This document shows, piece by piece, positions 11,289 through 24,200 of a DNA stretch of 64,000 bases. The notes below the pieces were generated by a model. It had not been told where the DNA came from and searched no databases. It worked only from the letters and a program-made list of their open reading frames with translations. Source of the DNA: Margaritifera margaritifera (taxonomy: Eukaryota > Mollusca > Bivalvia > Unionida > Margaritiferidae); the NCBI GenBank assembly GCA_029931535.1, contig JAQPZY010001423.1:638501-702500 (forward strand), given 5' to 3'. A program made the position numbers and the translations under genes. Positions within the stretch are counted from its first letter, which is position 1. The number at the start of each line of letters is the position of its first letter.

Positions 11289-13958
11289 CTACAAAAGATT
11301 TATTTTTCTTGATTTCACTGTCGCAAACTGGTCAATTACGCAATCAAAATCTGTTTTTTCCAATGTTTCTCTTTCAACGCTAAGAAGAGCAAGATCGCTG
11401 AGACGATCCTGTCTCATTGATGCACGCAAATGCGACAAAATAAGTTTCAATTTGCTGAACGACCGCTCACAGCTTGCAATTGAAACTGCTATTGTTAATA
11501 AAATTTGCAGTGAAATTCGCAGATTCAGAAATATGTCGTCTCCATAAAACACAATAAAACCAAGAAGATCCAAAGGAGTTTCTGGTAGAACTTCATTCCG
11601 GTTACTGAGCAGCATTCTGCAATCTCCAATTTCTGTGAAAAGTTCGTGCCCATTGATGTCCGTGTCGTAGAAATTTTCAAAATCTGTGCAATTTAGACGA
11701 ATCGCATCGACATCTGTGTCGGATAGAAGAGTCTTAACGTCCAGCAGAAACCCAATTTTTGTGTTCAGGTCTTTTAGTCGTAAAAAACGTGTTGACATCT
11801 CCTGTTGAAGTCGATCAAATACGCTCTTCATAACGCGCACAATTTCTTCTTCTGATGAAAGTCCTGCATCTCTTGTCAGTTCTCCAGGCATCTTCCGACG
11901 TCGTTTAATTCTTCTGTCCATCTCAATCCCCCAGGCTGTGCATTTTGTTTTGGCGTTTTCTACAGCAAATTGGCTCAAATCATTACGAAGCCTGACAAAT
12001 TCTTGCTCCAAAGATTCAATATCAGTTGCTGCTTCCTTGAAATTTATAGTAGGATCCTGTAAGCGCTTCTGTACACGATCGATTTTTCCAAGAATGACAT
12101 TCCTGAAATGTAATAAAACTATGAAGTTAAAATTCAATACGCACGTCTGTAACTGTTCTGCACCACTTTTGGTTTCAGGCGTCATAGTTGAGTCCTCCGA
12201 TAATTTTTCTAGCAGTCCTACTAGTTCATCCAGTCCTTCATGGATAGCTTTAACAGCTTCTGATCGTGCACTCCAGCGTGTTTCAGACTCCCGTTTTACT
12301 GTGATAGGCACAGCTTTTTTTAACTCTTCCCAACGAATTGTTGAATGAGAGAAAAATGAATATATACTTTCAAGTGTCCCAAAAAATGTGACGACAAGTG
12401 GATCCTGCTTAGCTGAGTGTACTCCTGCTAAGTTTAAGCTGTGGTTATCACAGTTGACAAACAATGCTCTGTGATTTCTGTCACATATTCGTTGTTGAAG
12501 GCCAGATATATGCCCAGTCATCACAGCAGCATTGTCATAACATTGTGCCCGACAGTCGGCTAGAGGTATGCCGTCAGATTTCAGTCTCTCGACGATGACT
12601 CTCTCTAGGCTTGCTGCATCTTTTGAATGTATCTCGATATAACCTAAAAATGATTCTTTGATAGTTACTTTTTTAGTTTGAAAATCCACATCCACAAATC
12701 TTATGACCTGACAAAGGTGTTCCCGATGTCCTAGATCAGGAGTTGAGTCAAGTAAGATACCATAATACTTGTTTTTCCTGATATCACTCAACAATTGGTT
12801 CTTTACAGCCGACGCAAGTATGTGAATAAATTCATTCTGGATTTCCGGTGACAAATAAGAAACTGATTTCGAATTTTCTTCTGCGTGTTGGATGTGTTTT
12901 GCCAACAGTGGGTCATACTGAGCAACGAGTTTGATCAGCGCGAGAAAGTTTCCAACATTTTTATCATCATCCGCATTCAAATTTTCCTCATGGCCACGTA
13001 GTGCCAAATTTTGTGAAACCAGAAACTTAATACAGGTGAGTATTCTTTGCAATATATCTCGCCAACGTTGTTTTTCCAAATGAATCTGAGCTTGAACCAC
13101 TGCGTCAATTCCAGTACCATCAACTAACCTTCGTTCGGCTTCCTTCCATGTTGTAAAAGCTATGCGGTGGCTAGGATTGTTTTCATGAGACTTTAGTTTT
13201 TCTGGCTTTCTCCACTTGTTGAAACCGTTTTTTAACTCAAACGAAGCTCGTGAGTTTGAAGTCGATGATCTAAATAATAGACAACAGAAACAGTAAGCAG
13301 CTTTATTGATTGGTGAATATAATAGCCACGAACGATTTACTTCCTCTCCATTCGCTAGTCGGCGTTTAAACCATGCTGATGTAATTGAACGTTCTCCACA
13401 TACTGATGATAGATTGTCTGTGTGCTGAAAAGGTAAGGATCCGAGAGTAATCATTTCATTGCGAAGAGACTGTGATACTTTCGATAGCTTTGTCGTTTTG
13501 TCAAATTCTAAGTAACCAACATCGTGAAACCTTAGTACAGCAGGAACCACATCATAATGAGTATTTTCAGCTTCTCTATCAGAAAGTTCTTCTGTCTCAT
13601 CTTCCCCGTTACTGTCAACAAGTTCATCATTATGTTGGACCTGTTTAGTGACGACATCCTGGTCTTCAGTATTTTCGGAGTTTTTTTCAGCATATACAGC
13701 AACATCTGTCTGAATCATGTTTTTCTCTGAGTCCTCAATGTTTTCAACATTATCGTCTACATGCTCTGAAATAGGTGGTTGATAGCCGTCATCTTCTGAT
13801 TCTGAAGAATTGGAGTTTGCAGCTTCAGCTTCTTTCTTCTTGGCTTTCTTTAAAAAGCTAGCAAGTAATGTACTTGACTTTTTTGATGCTATTTCGGCTT
13901 CCTTTTTTCTTTTGCGACATTGGGCCCCACTTCTTTTTCTTCCTGACATGGCTGACAA
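11289..13958 (-). CDS. hAT transposase, 889 aa, intact (ZMYM1-like/TTF finger type)
   Basis: Single uninterrupted ORF. The N terminus is Lys/Ser/Glu-rich and disordered-looking (residues 1-135). A TTF-type zinc finger follows, with YCFCC (C223, C225, C226) and H258/H264. Next comes a DUF4371-like region (about 300-480), then the RNase H-fold catalytic core interrupted by the hAT insertion domain. Catalytic acidic residues expected for hAT are present: D404 in GILLDSTPD, D475 in QCYDNAAVM, and E831 in SCERSFSKLK. CDNHSLNL (503-510) and ETRWSAR (559-565) are further family landmarks. Residues ~800-865 form the C-terminal dimerisation motif. ATG at 13958 is followed by a second at codon 4. The protein would cut and paste its own element and possibly related MITEs. 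Confidence 0.92.
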   Translation of the reverse strand: MSAMSGRKRSGAQCRKRKKEAEIASKKSSTLLASFLKKAKKKEAEAANSNSSESEDDGYQPPISEHVDDNVENIEDSEKNMIQTDVAVYAEKNSENTEDQDVVTKQVQHNDELVDSNGEDETEELSDREAENTHYDVVPAVLRFHDVGYLEFDKTTKLSKVSQSLRNEMITLGSLPFQHTDNLSSVCGERSITSAWFKRRLANGEEVNRSWLLYSPINKAAYCFCCLLFRSSTSNSRASFELKNGFNKWRKPEKLKSHENNPSHRIAFTTWKEAERRLVDGTGIDAVVQAQIHLEKQRWRDILQRILTCIKFLVSQNLALRGHEENLNADDDKNVGNFLALIKLVAQYDPLLAKHIQHAEENSKSVSYLSPEIQNEFIHILASAVKNQLLSDIRKNKYYGILLDSTPDLGHREHLCQVIRFVDVDFQTKKVTIKESFLGYIEIHSKDAASLERVIVERLKSDGIPLADCRAQCYDNAAVMTGHISGLQQRICDRNHRALFVNCDNHSLNLAGVHSAKQDPLVVTFFGTLESIYSFFSHSTIRWEELKKAVPITVKRESETRWSARSEAVKAIHEGLDELVGLLEKLSEDSTMTPETKSGAEQLQTCVLNFNFIVLLHFRNVILGKIDRVQKRLQDPTINFKEAATDIESLEQEFVRLRNDLSQFAVENAKTKCTAWGIEMDRRIKRRRKMPGELTRDAGLSSEEEIVRVMKSVFDRLQQEMSTRFLRLKDLNTKIGFLLDVKTLLSDTDVDAIRLNCTDFENFYDTDINGHELFTEIGDCRMLLSNRNEVLPETPLDLLGFIVFYGDDIFLNLRISLQILLTIAVSIASCERSFSKLKLILSHLRASMRQDRLSDLALLSVERETLEKTDFDCVIDQFATVKSRKINLL

Positions 13959-14750
13959 AAATTATAAATATATTATTATATTACTGAGTGCACTGAAGTG
14001 AAAAAATAAGTGTAGGCCTAAACAATATCATAGTGGCACTGGTATAGTGCTACTACAATAAATAATTATCATTATAATTATGCTATACATCAGATTAAAG
14101 TGTACAATTTATACACCTAAAGGCAGATTATGCTCCAGATATTTAAAAATATCGATATAACAAATTTTATTCTATATGCAAAAAAACATTACAGATAAAC
14201 CTTGTTAGCCCGCCACCGTTAGTCCTTTTCAGTATGGCTAGAGGCGAGTATGGTGGGCTAACAAATACAGCCCACCCGGTCACGGAACAGAAGCACTGCC
14301 GTGTCCATGTTGTTATCATAGCACGACAACAGACATTACCCAGCAGTTATGGACAGCTTTATACTAGAACAAAATACTACTAATTTAATAAACACTTTAT
14401 GTACACAACATACAGCCTACATTTACCTTAATAGAGTTTAAGCTATCTTTGTTTTCTGCCACAATATCAAGTGCCTCACATATGCTGCTTTTTATCAACG
14501 CTCAACACGTCACGTGCAGACGGAACCAGCTGTACGCAGAATCCGTATCTCGGCTGGCTGCAGTGGTTGGCAGGCAGCATCATCACTGTGGATGGCAGAC
14601 GTATCAGATGACACGTCTGCTGAGCCGCTGCAGCGATCTTGTGACCGATTTATTACCCTTGTTTACTTATTATAATGTAACGTTGTAAGCTTCATTTTGG
14701 CGCCCCTGTACCTTGGCGCCCGGGGACATATGTACCCCCCTGCCCCCCCC
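13959..14750. other. hAT 5' non-coding region
   Basis: Upstream of the transposase start inside the element. No ORF is supported; the + strand 79-aa frame at 14449-14688 shows no domain. It probably holds the transposase promoter. Confidence 0.5.
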
Positions 14751-14764
14751 TAGCTACGCCTCTG
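14751..14764. repeat. hAT terminal inverted repeat, right
   Basis: TAGCTACGCCTCTG, the reverse complement of the left terminus, followed by TSD ATTTAGTG at 14765-14772. A run of C with one interruption (14734-14750) lies just inside. Confidence 0.95.
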
Positions 14765-14823
14765 ATTTAGTGAGAGCCATTCGAAAGTACCAATATACTG
14801 TCTGCATGCTTTAGAGACTGTTA

Positions 14824-15012
14824 ATGACATTTCAGCTTAAATTATTACATTTTCAACTTGACATTAATAAATTAGTTCTGCATCAAAAAAGATTAAGTTT
14901 ATCAGAGGGACATTACTGGATGGAACAAGGAAGGAAGGAATCAGCATACTCTATGGTATATGGACTAATCCCTTATTCTGGCGTTTGCCCCACATTTCTA
15001 GCCACAAGATAG
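14824..15012 (+). CDS. Hypothetical open frame right of the hAT element
   Basis: Sixty-two codons reading MTFQLKLLHFQLDINKLVLH and later GHYWMEQGRKESAYSMVY. It may be the displaced 3' part of the ORF starting at 11032, since it lies 12 nt after that frame's stop in another frame. No family recognised. Confidence 0.25.
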   Translation: MTFQLKLLHFQLDINKLVLHQKRLSLSEGHYWMEQGRKESAYSMVYGLIPYSGVCPTFLATR

Positions 15013-15570
15013 TTATATTCACAGCAAATCAAAATTCCATAAAGTGATCCCTTGCCAGCTCTCTGAATCGGCGAAGATTTGTACCAAGTCTCCGCTGACT
15101 ATATCTTCTTTGTTTATAATGTTATCCATTTCTGTCTCTGTTGCACTAACAAAAAGGCGCATGGGTCAGAAACTGTTGGTGTAACGGCCAAACATCAACA
15201 AACGAAGAATTTTAAATATTCTCCTAAAAGACTTTTAACATTCCTATATTAAACAAATAAATGACCAAAATGGAAGAAAGAAATAAAGTATGACATGTAG
15301 AATAAATTAATAAAATATAATTTTCTATTGATAAAATATTTATTTGGTTAAATTGTCACTATTTCCTCCTTAGTTGTCATTCCTGTAGCAAACAAAATTC
15401 TGACAAAATCGAAAAATTACAGTATGGGCACTAAAATTGGTTTCTAATTATTCTAATAGTTTTTTTTATTGTCTATGAAGAAAAGCAAATCTGTATACTT
15501 TACATATTAGTGGATTAAGCTACATGTTATTTTTGGTACTTTTTCATTAGTTTAAACCTCTTCCTTATTC
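15013..15570. other. Intergenic, nothing recognised
   Basis: AT-rich, no gene or repeat seen. Confidence 0.5.
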
Positions 15571-15710
15571 TGGATAGTTTTGCTTCTCTGTGCCAAAATT
15601 ACCATTGCACTGCCCTGTGTCTGTGTGTGTGTTCTTTATTGTCCCCAGAGGAAAACATTGCTTTAGGTCGACAGGTACCGAAAATTGTCTATTTTCCCAC
15701 GCCCTTTTCC
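15571..15710 (+). repeat. Dispersed repeat copy 1 (paired with 16185-16370)
   Basis: Shares GGATAGTTTTG, a GT-rich patch, TTCTTTATTGTCCCC and AGGAAAACATTGCTTTAGGT with 16185-16370 in the same order and strand. The GT tract lies at the same internal position in both copies (short here), so the microsatellite was seeded by the repeat. Confidence 0.7.
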
Positions 15711-15722
15711 AACTTTATGTCG

Positions 15723-15880
<158 letters not shown>

Positions 15881-15887
15881 CTGGCAG

Positions 15888-16131
15888 ATCAGGACATTCA
15901 AGGTTACTGGAATTATTTCGGAACATTATATATTTTGGTCTTGTGATTAGGACACTTAGGATTATTTAATTATTTGGATTTTTAATTCACAATATTGTAA
16001 GTGTCTTTTGAATTTTCACTTTAATTGTCTATAAATAAATTGCTTGTTGTTTTTACTTACATTGTTGGTTTCACTTTCTTTCTTTTCTGTTACATATTTT
16101 TAGGCCATAGAATCGTAACACTTCTGGGATT
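15888..16131 (+). mobile_element. Old LTR fragment related to the Gypsy element at 29.5-35.3 kb
   Basis: Read on the + strand, this matches the 3' third of the Gypsy LTR (itself on the minus strand) in long colinear patches: CATTCAAGG, GGAACATTATATATTT, CTTGTGATTAG, AATAAATTGCTTGTTG (including the AATAAA signal), TTGGTTTCACTTTCTTTC, and the terminal CCATAGA-TCGTAACA. After TAACA it continues CTTCTGGGAT, which in the full element lies just past the primer-binding site. So an LTR plus leader survives here with the primer-binding site deleted. The 5' LTR part is lost at the GATA tract. Opposite orientation to the younger element. Confidence 0.8.
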
Positions 16132-16184
16132 TTTTTTTTTTTGAGGGGGGGTTTGTTTCATTCTTAAGTGTCGACCTCTGCATT

Positions 16185-16245
16185 GTTCTGGATAGTTTTG
16201 ATTCTTTGTGCCAAACTACAAATCTTTATTGTTATACGCTGGCAA

Positions 16246-16287
<42 letters not shown>

Positions 16288-16370
16288 CTTTATTGTCCCC
16301 TGAGGAAAACATTGCTTTAGGTCGAAATGTTGTAAAACTTTGTTATTTTCCCCGCGCAGTTTTCTGACAT
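16185..16370 (+). repeat. Dispersed repeat copy 2 with (GT)n
   Basis: Second copy of the repeat at 15571-15710. It includes (GT)n at 16250-16286 and then TTCTTTATTGTCCCCTGAGG. Confidence 0.7.
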
Positions 16371-16501
16371 TTGTGGCATTATATAATATGTGTGCGTGTT
16401 TATTTGCATTCCCATTTTGTTTCTTTCGAACTTCTGGCGAATCTGGCACCTATAAAAGCCTAGGACGTTGACTATGTCGGTGTCTATTTTGTTTATATGT
16501 A

Positions 16502-16525
16502 TGCGCGCGCGCGCGTGTGTGTGCC
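16502..16525. repeat. (GC)n(GT)n short tract
   Basis: GCGCGCGCGCGC followed by GTGTGTGTG, a classic Z-DNA-prone alternation. Confidence 0.85.
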
Positions 16526-16673
16526 AAACCTAAAACTTTTACCCCTTGTGCACTATGAGCAAACTAGTGATGCATTAGTAGTTCACTCCTTGAATACCTT
16601 TTGTACAAATACATGTACAGTTTAAATATAGCCTCAATGAAGTGAACTTTGGGCAAGGTTAGTCTAGGCATAC

Positions 16674-18030
<1,357 letters not shown>

Positions 18031-18180
18031 CCAACGTTGCGCTTTAAAATGGCATAATATTACTACATAATAATGTACATTTTCAAATTCGGTCACCTCC
18101 CTTGGAAGTCTCTGTACGAAAGAAAACATAAACAGTCCCGCTTCCGTACATAAGTCGAGTGCTGCAGAAATTGAATGAGA
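18031..18180 (+). promoter_or_regulatory. 5' flank and leader of PSMD13
   Basis: Moderately GC-richer than its surroundings, with no TATA box close to the start, as expected of a housekeeping gene. An in-frame TGA (18172-18174) is directly followed by ATG (18175) and then ATG (18181). The second has A at -3, a better initiation context, and matches the conserved N terminus M-x-K-D-V. The transcription start cannot be placed from sequence alone. Confidence 0.4.
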
Positions 18181-18281
18181 ATGCCGAAAGACGTAGGCTC
18201 TTATTTAGCTGAACAGCAGAAAAAATCAACAGGAGAAGTAGCGACGGAATGGGGACTATTAGAAGAGTTGTACAACAAAAA
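18181..18281 (+). CDS. PSMD13: PSMD13 exon 1 (coding)
   Basis: Codons 1-33 plus two bases. It ends ...AACAAAAA before GTTAGT. The split Lys codon is completed by A at the start of exon 2, giving N-K-K-L-W-H-Q as in animal orthologues. A donor four bases later (GTACAA) would break the frame. Confidence 0.93.
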
Positions 18282-21200
18282 GTTAGTACAATATCTAGCC
18301 TTTAATTAGAAATGAGTCCGTTTTAGTTCAAGACGCATGCCGGTTGGAAAATGAATCAGCATTTTTTCATGCCTACTGTCCGGGGACTAGTTCCCGGCGC
18401 GTACCAATTGTCGCCATAGTGCTTATATCTCGCGAACATCAGGATTTATTCTATAACTGAAAATTATGGGGAGAAATTCCAGCCCCCCAACCCCATTTGA
18501 CAATAATGGGGAATTTCTGAATATCAGAAGTGATTTAATGAAGAAATACATATAGAATAGACCCTGGAACGGAGGTGAATTTCGACTTCTTATGCATACC
18601 ATTCAAAGTACCTCATACAATTATATTTTTGAACAAAAGACCCTAGTATTATTCATTCGAGTCTCTTCAAGTATTGCTTCATTTTTCCTTCATTGTAACC
18701 CTTGTACTTCGTGGGAAGCCGTGGTAGCTCAGTTGGTAGAGCATTGTACTAGTAATCCAAGGGTCACAGGTTCGATACCCGCCCATGCCAGCCAAGTCAG
18801 CAGCCTCAGTGTGCCTTTAATAAAGGCACTTAGCTTCCATTTCTTTAACATCATATTGCCAATAATGTGTTTAAAGTGCCATTAAAACCATCCTACCCTC
18901 ACCCCACCCTGCCAAAATTTTACTTCTGGGGAATACCATGATTGCCTTTCACATATGTTGGTTAAATGGTTATAAAGATAATGAAAACATACCTTACCTT
19001 TCTCTGTAGCATATATGGAGATGTGAGATAGGAAGTGTTTTACCAAAGGCATCCTCCATTAGTGCAGAGCTCGAAATTAATGCTAATCTGCTTTCCACCA
19101 TTAGTGATTTTGCCAATGGATCACTAGAACCGCGCCATCACTAATCTGTTGGAGCAGTGAAAATTGCCGCTGGTCCCTATGATAACAGTTAATAAGTGGT
19201 GATGAGTCACCATTTCCTTTAATGGTTAATTGATCTGTTTATTGTGTCGAGTTCTTACCAGCATCCTGCATTTGATGAGGTACAATAAATGCTCACAGTG
19301 CAAATGGACAGGTGTTAAACCATTCATCCGCTCATCAAGTAAATTACTGTGATTATTGTTAAAACACTTCACATATGTGGAATTAGCTTGATGAACTGCC
19401 CCCAAGCACTGATTTCATTACTGATGATAAGAAAAGGTATAGGGTATTGGGCTAACATTTGACCAGTCAGAAAAAGTCATGTTCACTGGCTCAAAGAATA
19501 ATCCAGAATTAATCTAAACAATGTGTTTTACTATTTATATTGTTGTTAATAAACATTCAGTGTATTGTGCGGCAATGATTGTAAACATGTGGAAGTATTT
19601 GCAAGGTGTGCAGCCTCTATCAAAACAGCAGAAATTAGATGGTGATGAGAGAACGTGATCGCAAGACTTAAAAAGGTACCAGAAATGCTGGGAAAATTAA
19701 TTCAAATGTCTAGTATGACCCAAGAGAGGTTGTGATGTTGTGCAATTTCTGCACTGAGTATATTGAGAAATACAAAAGTGTGCTGGGTACCCTATTTGTG
19801 AGTCTTGTTGGTGAAATTCAGTTGTTATTGTTTTGAGTTAATGTTAATGAATAAGAAATGTTGGAAACTGAACTTGCTTCTGTTTGATTTTAGCAGGATC
19901 AGTGAAATCTATGCAAGATCAGTAAAAAAAAATATTTTGATGATCCTGTGGGTTAGTGACAAAAAATCTTACTTTCAAGCCCTGTTATTGTTCCCTGTAG
20001 TGTTTTTGTTAAACTTAATTCCTTCCTGATATCCCTAATTGAACACCGTGAACATGAATCTTCTAAATGGCTTTCGGACTCTGTGTCCAATCATTTGTTT
20101 TGAACCATGTGCTCAAAAGGTCAGAGAGCATTGATAAAAGAAAATGAGCATCACTGACAAATACATCCAATAATGTATTGACAGTTAATTATTAAAATTA
20201 CAAAAAAATAAAACCAAAATTTTAAAAAGATATATTAAAAATTTTAATTTATAAAAAGTATACCTAACTTTGAAATAATAAATTATTTAGATTCCCTAGA
20301 CCAAGACACAAGACAAAACTCAATGTTAAAAATAAAAATGTGGCCTAGAATAAGCAGTAAGTATTGAAGTATGAATGCTTTACATAAATTTCAGAAATTT
20401 TTTCTTTTTAAAATATACTTTGTTTTGCCCTACTTTATTTATAAAGTTGCCCTACATTATTTCTACTTTTCACAAAGGGTTGCTGGAAAGACTGGTGTGA
20501 ACTAGGGTGAAACAATTGACAGATGCATTGATGATTTTGCCATTATGATACACATTGATACAAAAGGTGAAGAATGAGAACAAAATGCAGGGTTCTCAGG
20601 GACACCGAAATCCACATAAAAATACATGTACTATTAATTTTGGATACATGAAAATTCCAATATCCGAGTCCTCGATATACAAGTTTTTTTTATCAGTGAA
20701 CGTCTCATTTGTTTGATCCATTTCTACAAAGTGAGTATCAATCATGTAGTATGTGGCCAATCAGAGTTCAGGTGATTGTTAAGAGATTAGGTAAAGCTGC
20801 GTAGTTCAAATCTTATCAGATAAGGAGATTAAGACACCTGTTAGTACATTGTTGGTACCTAATTATTGTTTTGATCAAAAGACTAATTACATACCTGTGT
20901 GTTTGGACACCTCACTTTAATAAGCATCACTCAGCACACTTTTAATCCATCATATTTTAAATCCTCATGCGATGTTTGGAACACTTGGATTTTATTGTAT
21001 ACTATATTTAGAAAAATAGAGCCAATGTTTTTGGAATTTATTTTGTTTGTCTTAGGAATACGAACTCACATGTTAATTGTCATAAGTCATTATAAAATCA
21101 GCTATTTTTTGGTGGCATGTACTTTCATTTTTTGAGTGATGATATAAATGTGTACTTTTCCTATGGCAACTTTAAATAATTTCCATGATTGTTTAAGAAA

Positions 21201-24200
21201 AAATTGAATGTAGTATGCTGTGCTGCTTTAAGATTAAATAAAAAAGTGAGTGGAAATATGGTCATTTATTTCTTATGCATGTGTCTTGGCAAATTTACTG
21301 ATTTGAAATGGAATTAAGCTAATTAAATAAATTAATATAGAAAAGAAACTGTAACCTCTTTCTTAATTCCTTCTGGCTGGCTGTATTAAAAATTTAAAAA
21401 TGGCAAGGTAAATCCATTGAGAATTGTTAAAGGTGTAACAATCACAATTACCGGTATCACTGTTCTCAGTTGCCTTAGATTTTCATTCTTTTATTATAAT
21501 GCTCAATATTTCACAATGAAATGCTTTTTTTAAAATACAACCAATTACTGATAATGAAATTATTTGACCAATACCAATATTATTGATCTATGAATGATAC
21601 AACAGTTCTTGTAACCATTTGACACCCCTTGTAGACAAACCACACAAGCTAAAAAATCTGATAACCTGATGCCCAGACCACTCTAAATCTAGGTCAGGCC
21701 CCTCTCGTATTAGAAGTCAGTTTCCCGTCGGGCCTGTCCAAAAAAAAGTGTTATCTAATTTGAAAGAAACCTTGAGCCTGTCAACTAAATGCAGTATTGT
21801 TATATTAAAGTTCTTCAAAGACACTGGTAAATTAATAATAATCTCCTTGCTGTCAATTCCTCCAAACTATGAAGATTGTCTGGTTCATTGTATCAAAAGC
21901 TTTAAACTTTGCGTATACAAAGTGAGGCACATGACCTATGAATGGGAAATGATACTATTTCTATTCTCATTATTTCATTGGTTACCTATAACACTAATTA
22001 GTGCTCACTTCTACAGCATGAATAATAATATGCTGTCCCATGCTCACACTGACTTGGTAATGCAAAGCTGGTTAAATATATCAAGCAGTAAGTATGCGAT
22101 TGTTTGACAATTATGCTAAGTTAGGGAATTAATGACCTATAAAAGACTCCCAATACAATGTTTTTTCACCCTAAAGGAACAGAGATCATTACATTATATT
22201 TAAATGCATTTAGTTCAAAAAGTTGGTAGATGCTGATTTTATTGATACAGAGCAAGTGTTTTCTGTAAATGTGACACATCCACAGTACTAACACACAAAC
22301 TACATGTAATTATGAACTTGAAGCTACTGTATTTACTTATAGATATTTTTAAAAAATCAATGCATTTCGACTTCATTTCAGTTTTAGACTTTGATCAAGA
22401 AACATGGAGATTTTTGCAGCATTCAGTAAACAAAATTACTTAAAGGCCCCCAAATGCTTATCCCTACATACAGATTGTAATGAAATACAGACTGTACATC
22501 GACCTGAAGCCATACAGTCAGAAGTTGTATGCAACAATTATTAGTAATTTACCACCTAAGCATGCAGAAATTGTGAAATTATTGGAAACCTATTTGGTTG
22601 TGAGTCCCTCTTCAGCAGAATGTGAGTGACCAATATCACAAGTATAAGGGACCGACCATTAAATTTTTCTGAACAGGGTGTGTGTGTGAGAATAATTGTT
22701 ATAAATATGGCCTTTCTGGGCAAGTGGATTTTATGTCATGGCAACTGGTGTTTTTTTTTAAAGAGATTTGCCCTGGGCCTATGTCTGAAAAATTCTTTGA
22801 GCACTGGAACATTTGAACAGGGGTTGACATCAGGACCTGGAGGAAAACACTACTTTATGTGCATTATTTGAGATGAGAATAAACACGCAAGTCAGTTTAA
22901 TATGATTTTTGTTTTTTTGTTTTTTGTCATACTTGAAGTTCATCAATTTCAACGTTGTGTCAAAATAATGCCAAAGATATAGGGCCCTTTTGAGCATATG
23001 GAATAGCAGTCAGAGCTAACGGAATTTGAGTCAGGGTTTGTGCTTTTTTAAAGTCACTTGCCCAGGGCCTGTGTCTGAAAATGTTTTCTTTGATCACTGT
23101 ACATACTGTCTCATGTATAATAAACAGGGTAACTCTAATAACTGCCCAGTTTATTATTGGCCCTCTGTAAGAGAGACTTTGTGTTTGTGTGTATATTTTA
23201 TATTCATAGTTTTAGTTTTTAGCTGACCTTGCCATAAAGCCAGGTGAGGTCATGATGTGACCCTAAATCTGTAGTGTGTGTTGTTCGTCACCCATCTGTC
23301 CACAATTGCTTGTTACCTTTGTGGAATCCATATTTCTGATCCAGTTTTGATCAAACTTGGAATATAGACTTCAATTATCAAAATCTCAGACAAGTTCGAT
23401 AATGAGCAAGATAGACGCATACTAATGAGGTGATCTTTGAATCTGATTGACTGATCTTGTTACCATTCCTGAGGCCATATTTCTGATGTGATTTTGATCA
23501 GATATGAAATATATGTTTTTATGATCAATATCTCAGATGAGTTCAGTAATGAGCAAGATCCATGCATATTAATGAGGTGATCTTGCATCTGATTTTTTAA
23601 GCTTGTTACCAATCTGAGGTCCATATATCTGATCTGATTTTGATAAGATATGAAGTATATGCTTATATCATCAAGATCTCAGATCAGGTTGATAATTAGT
23701 GAGATGTATGCATATTAAAGAGGTGGTCATGCATCTGATTTGATGAGTGTGTTACCTTTCTGGAAGCCTTATTTCTGATCTGATTTTGATCATACTTGGA
23801 ATATGGGCTTATATCATGAAGATCTTGGAGAATTTTGATAATGAGCGAGATCCATATATATTAATGAGGTGATCTTACATCTGATTGACTGAGCTTTTTA
23901 CCTCTCTGGATGCCATATTTCTGATCAGATTTTGATAAAACATGGTAAATCAATTTAAATTATAAAGATCTTAGATGGGTACAATTATCAGCAAGATCAG
24001 TGCATGTTGACAAGTTGATCTTGCATCCGATTGGCTGAGCACGTCAACACTTTAGTGATTATTTCTGATCAGATTTTTATTAAACTTAGTAAATATGTTT
24101 ATATCATCAAAATATCCAATGACTTTTATTATAAACAGATCTCTGCATATTATTGAAATTCAATGCAGTTAGAAAAAGTTCTCAAATTGTATGTAATTGC

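Larger units (their letters stand above)
11083..14764 (-). mobile_element. Complete autonomous-looking hAT transposon
   Basis: It is bounded by perfect 14-bp inverted repeats CAGAGGCGTAGCTA (11083-11096 and 14751-14764) and an exact 8-bp target duplication ATTTAGTG (11075-11082 and 14765-14772). Total length is 3682 bp. It contains one long intact transposase ORF on the minus strand. A 12-bp motif GCGCCCGGGGAC recurs in the same orientation near both ends (11106-11117 and 14716-14727), and further GGCGCCCC strings lie close by; these are candidate subterminal transposase-binding sites. About 800 bp upstream of the transposase start (13959-14750) are non-coding. Intact termini, TSD and ORF indicate recent activity. 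Confidence 0.95.

Noticed and set aside
12617..12700. Spliced transposase with introns in the hAT element
   Set aside because: The ORF is uninterrupted for 889 codons and all hAT motifs are in one frame, so no intron is needed.
15888..16117. Simple solo LTR
   Set aside because: Homology continues past the LTR end into leader sequence, so it is a deleted element fragment instead of an LTR-LTR recombinant.
18718..18792. Functional tRNA-Thr(AGT) gene
   Set aside because: A and B boxes are good but acceptor, anticodon and T stems all carry mismatches, and the sequence continues into a SINE body.
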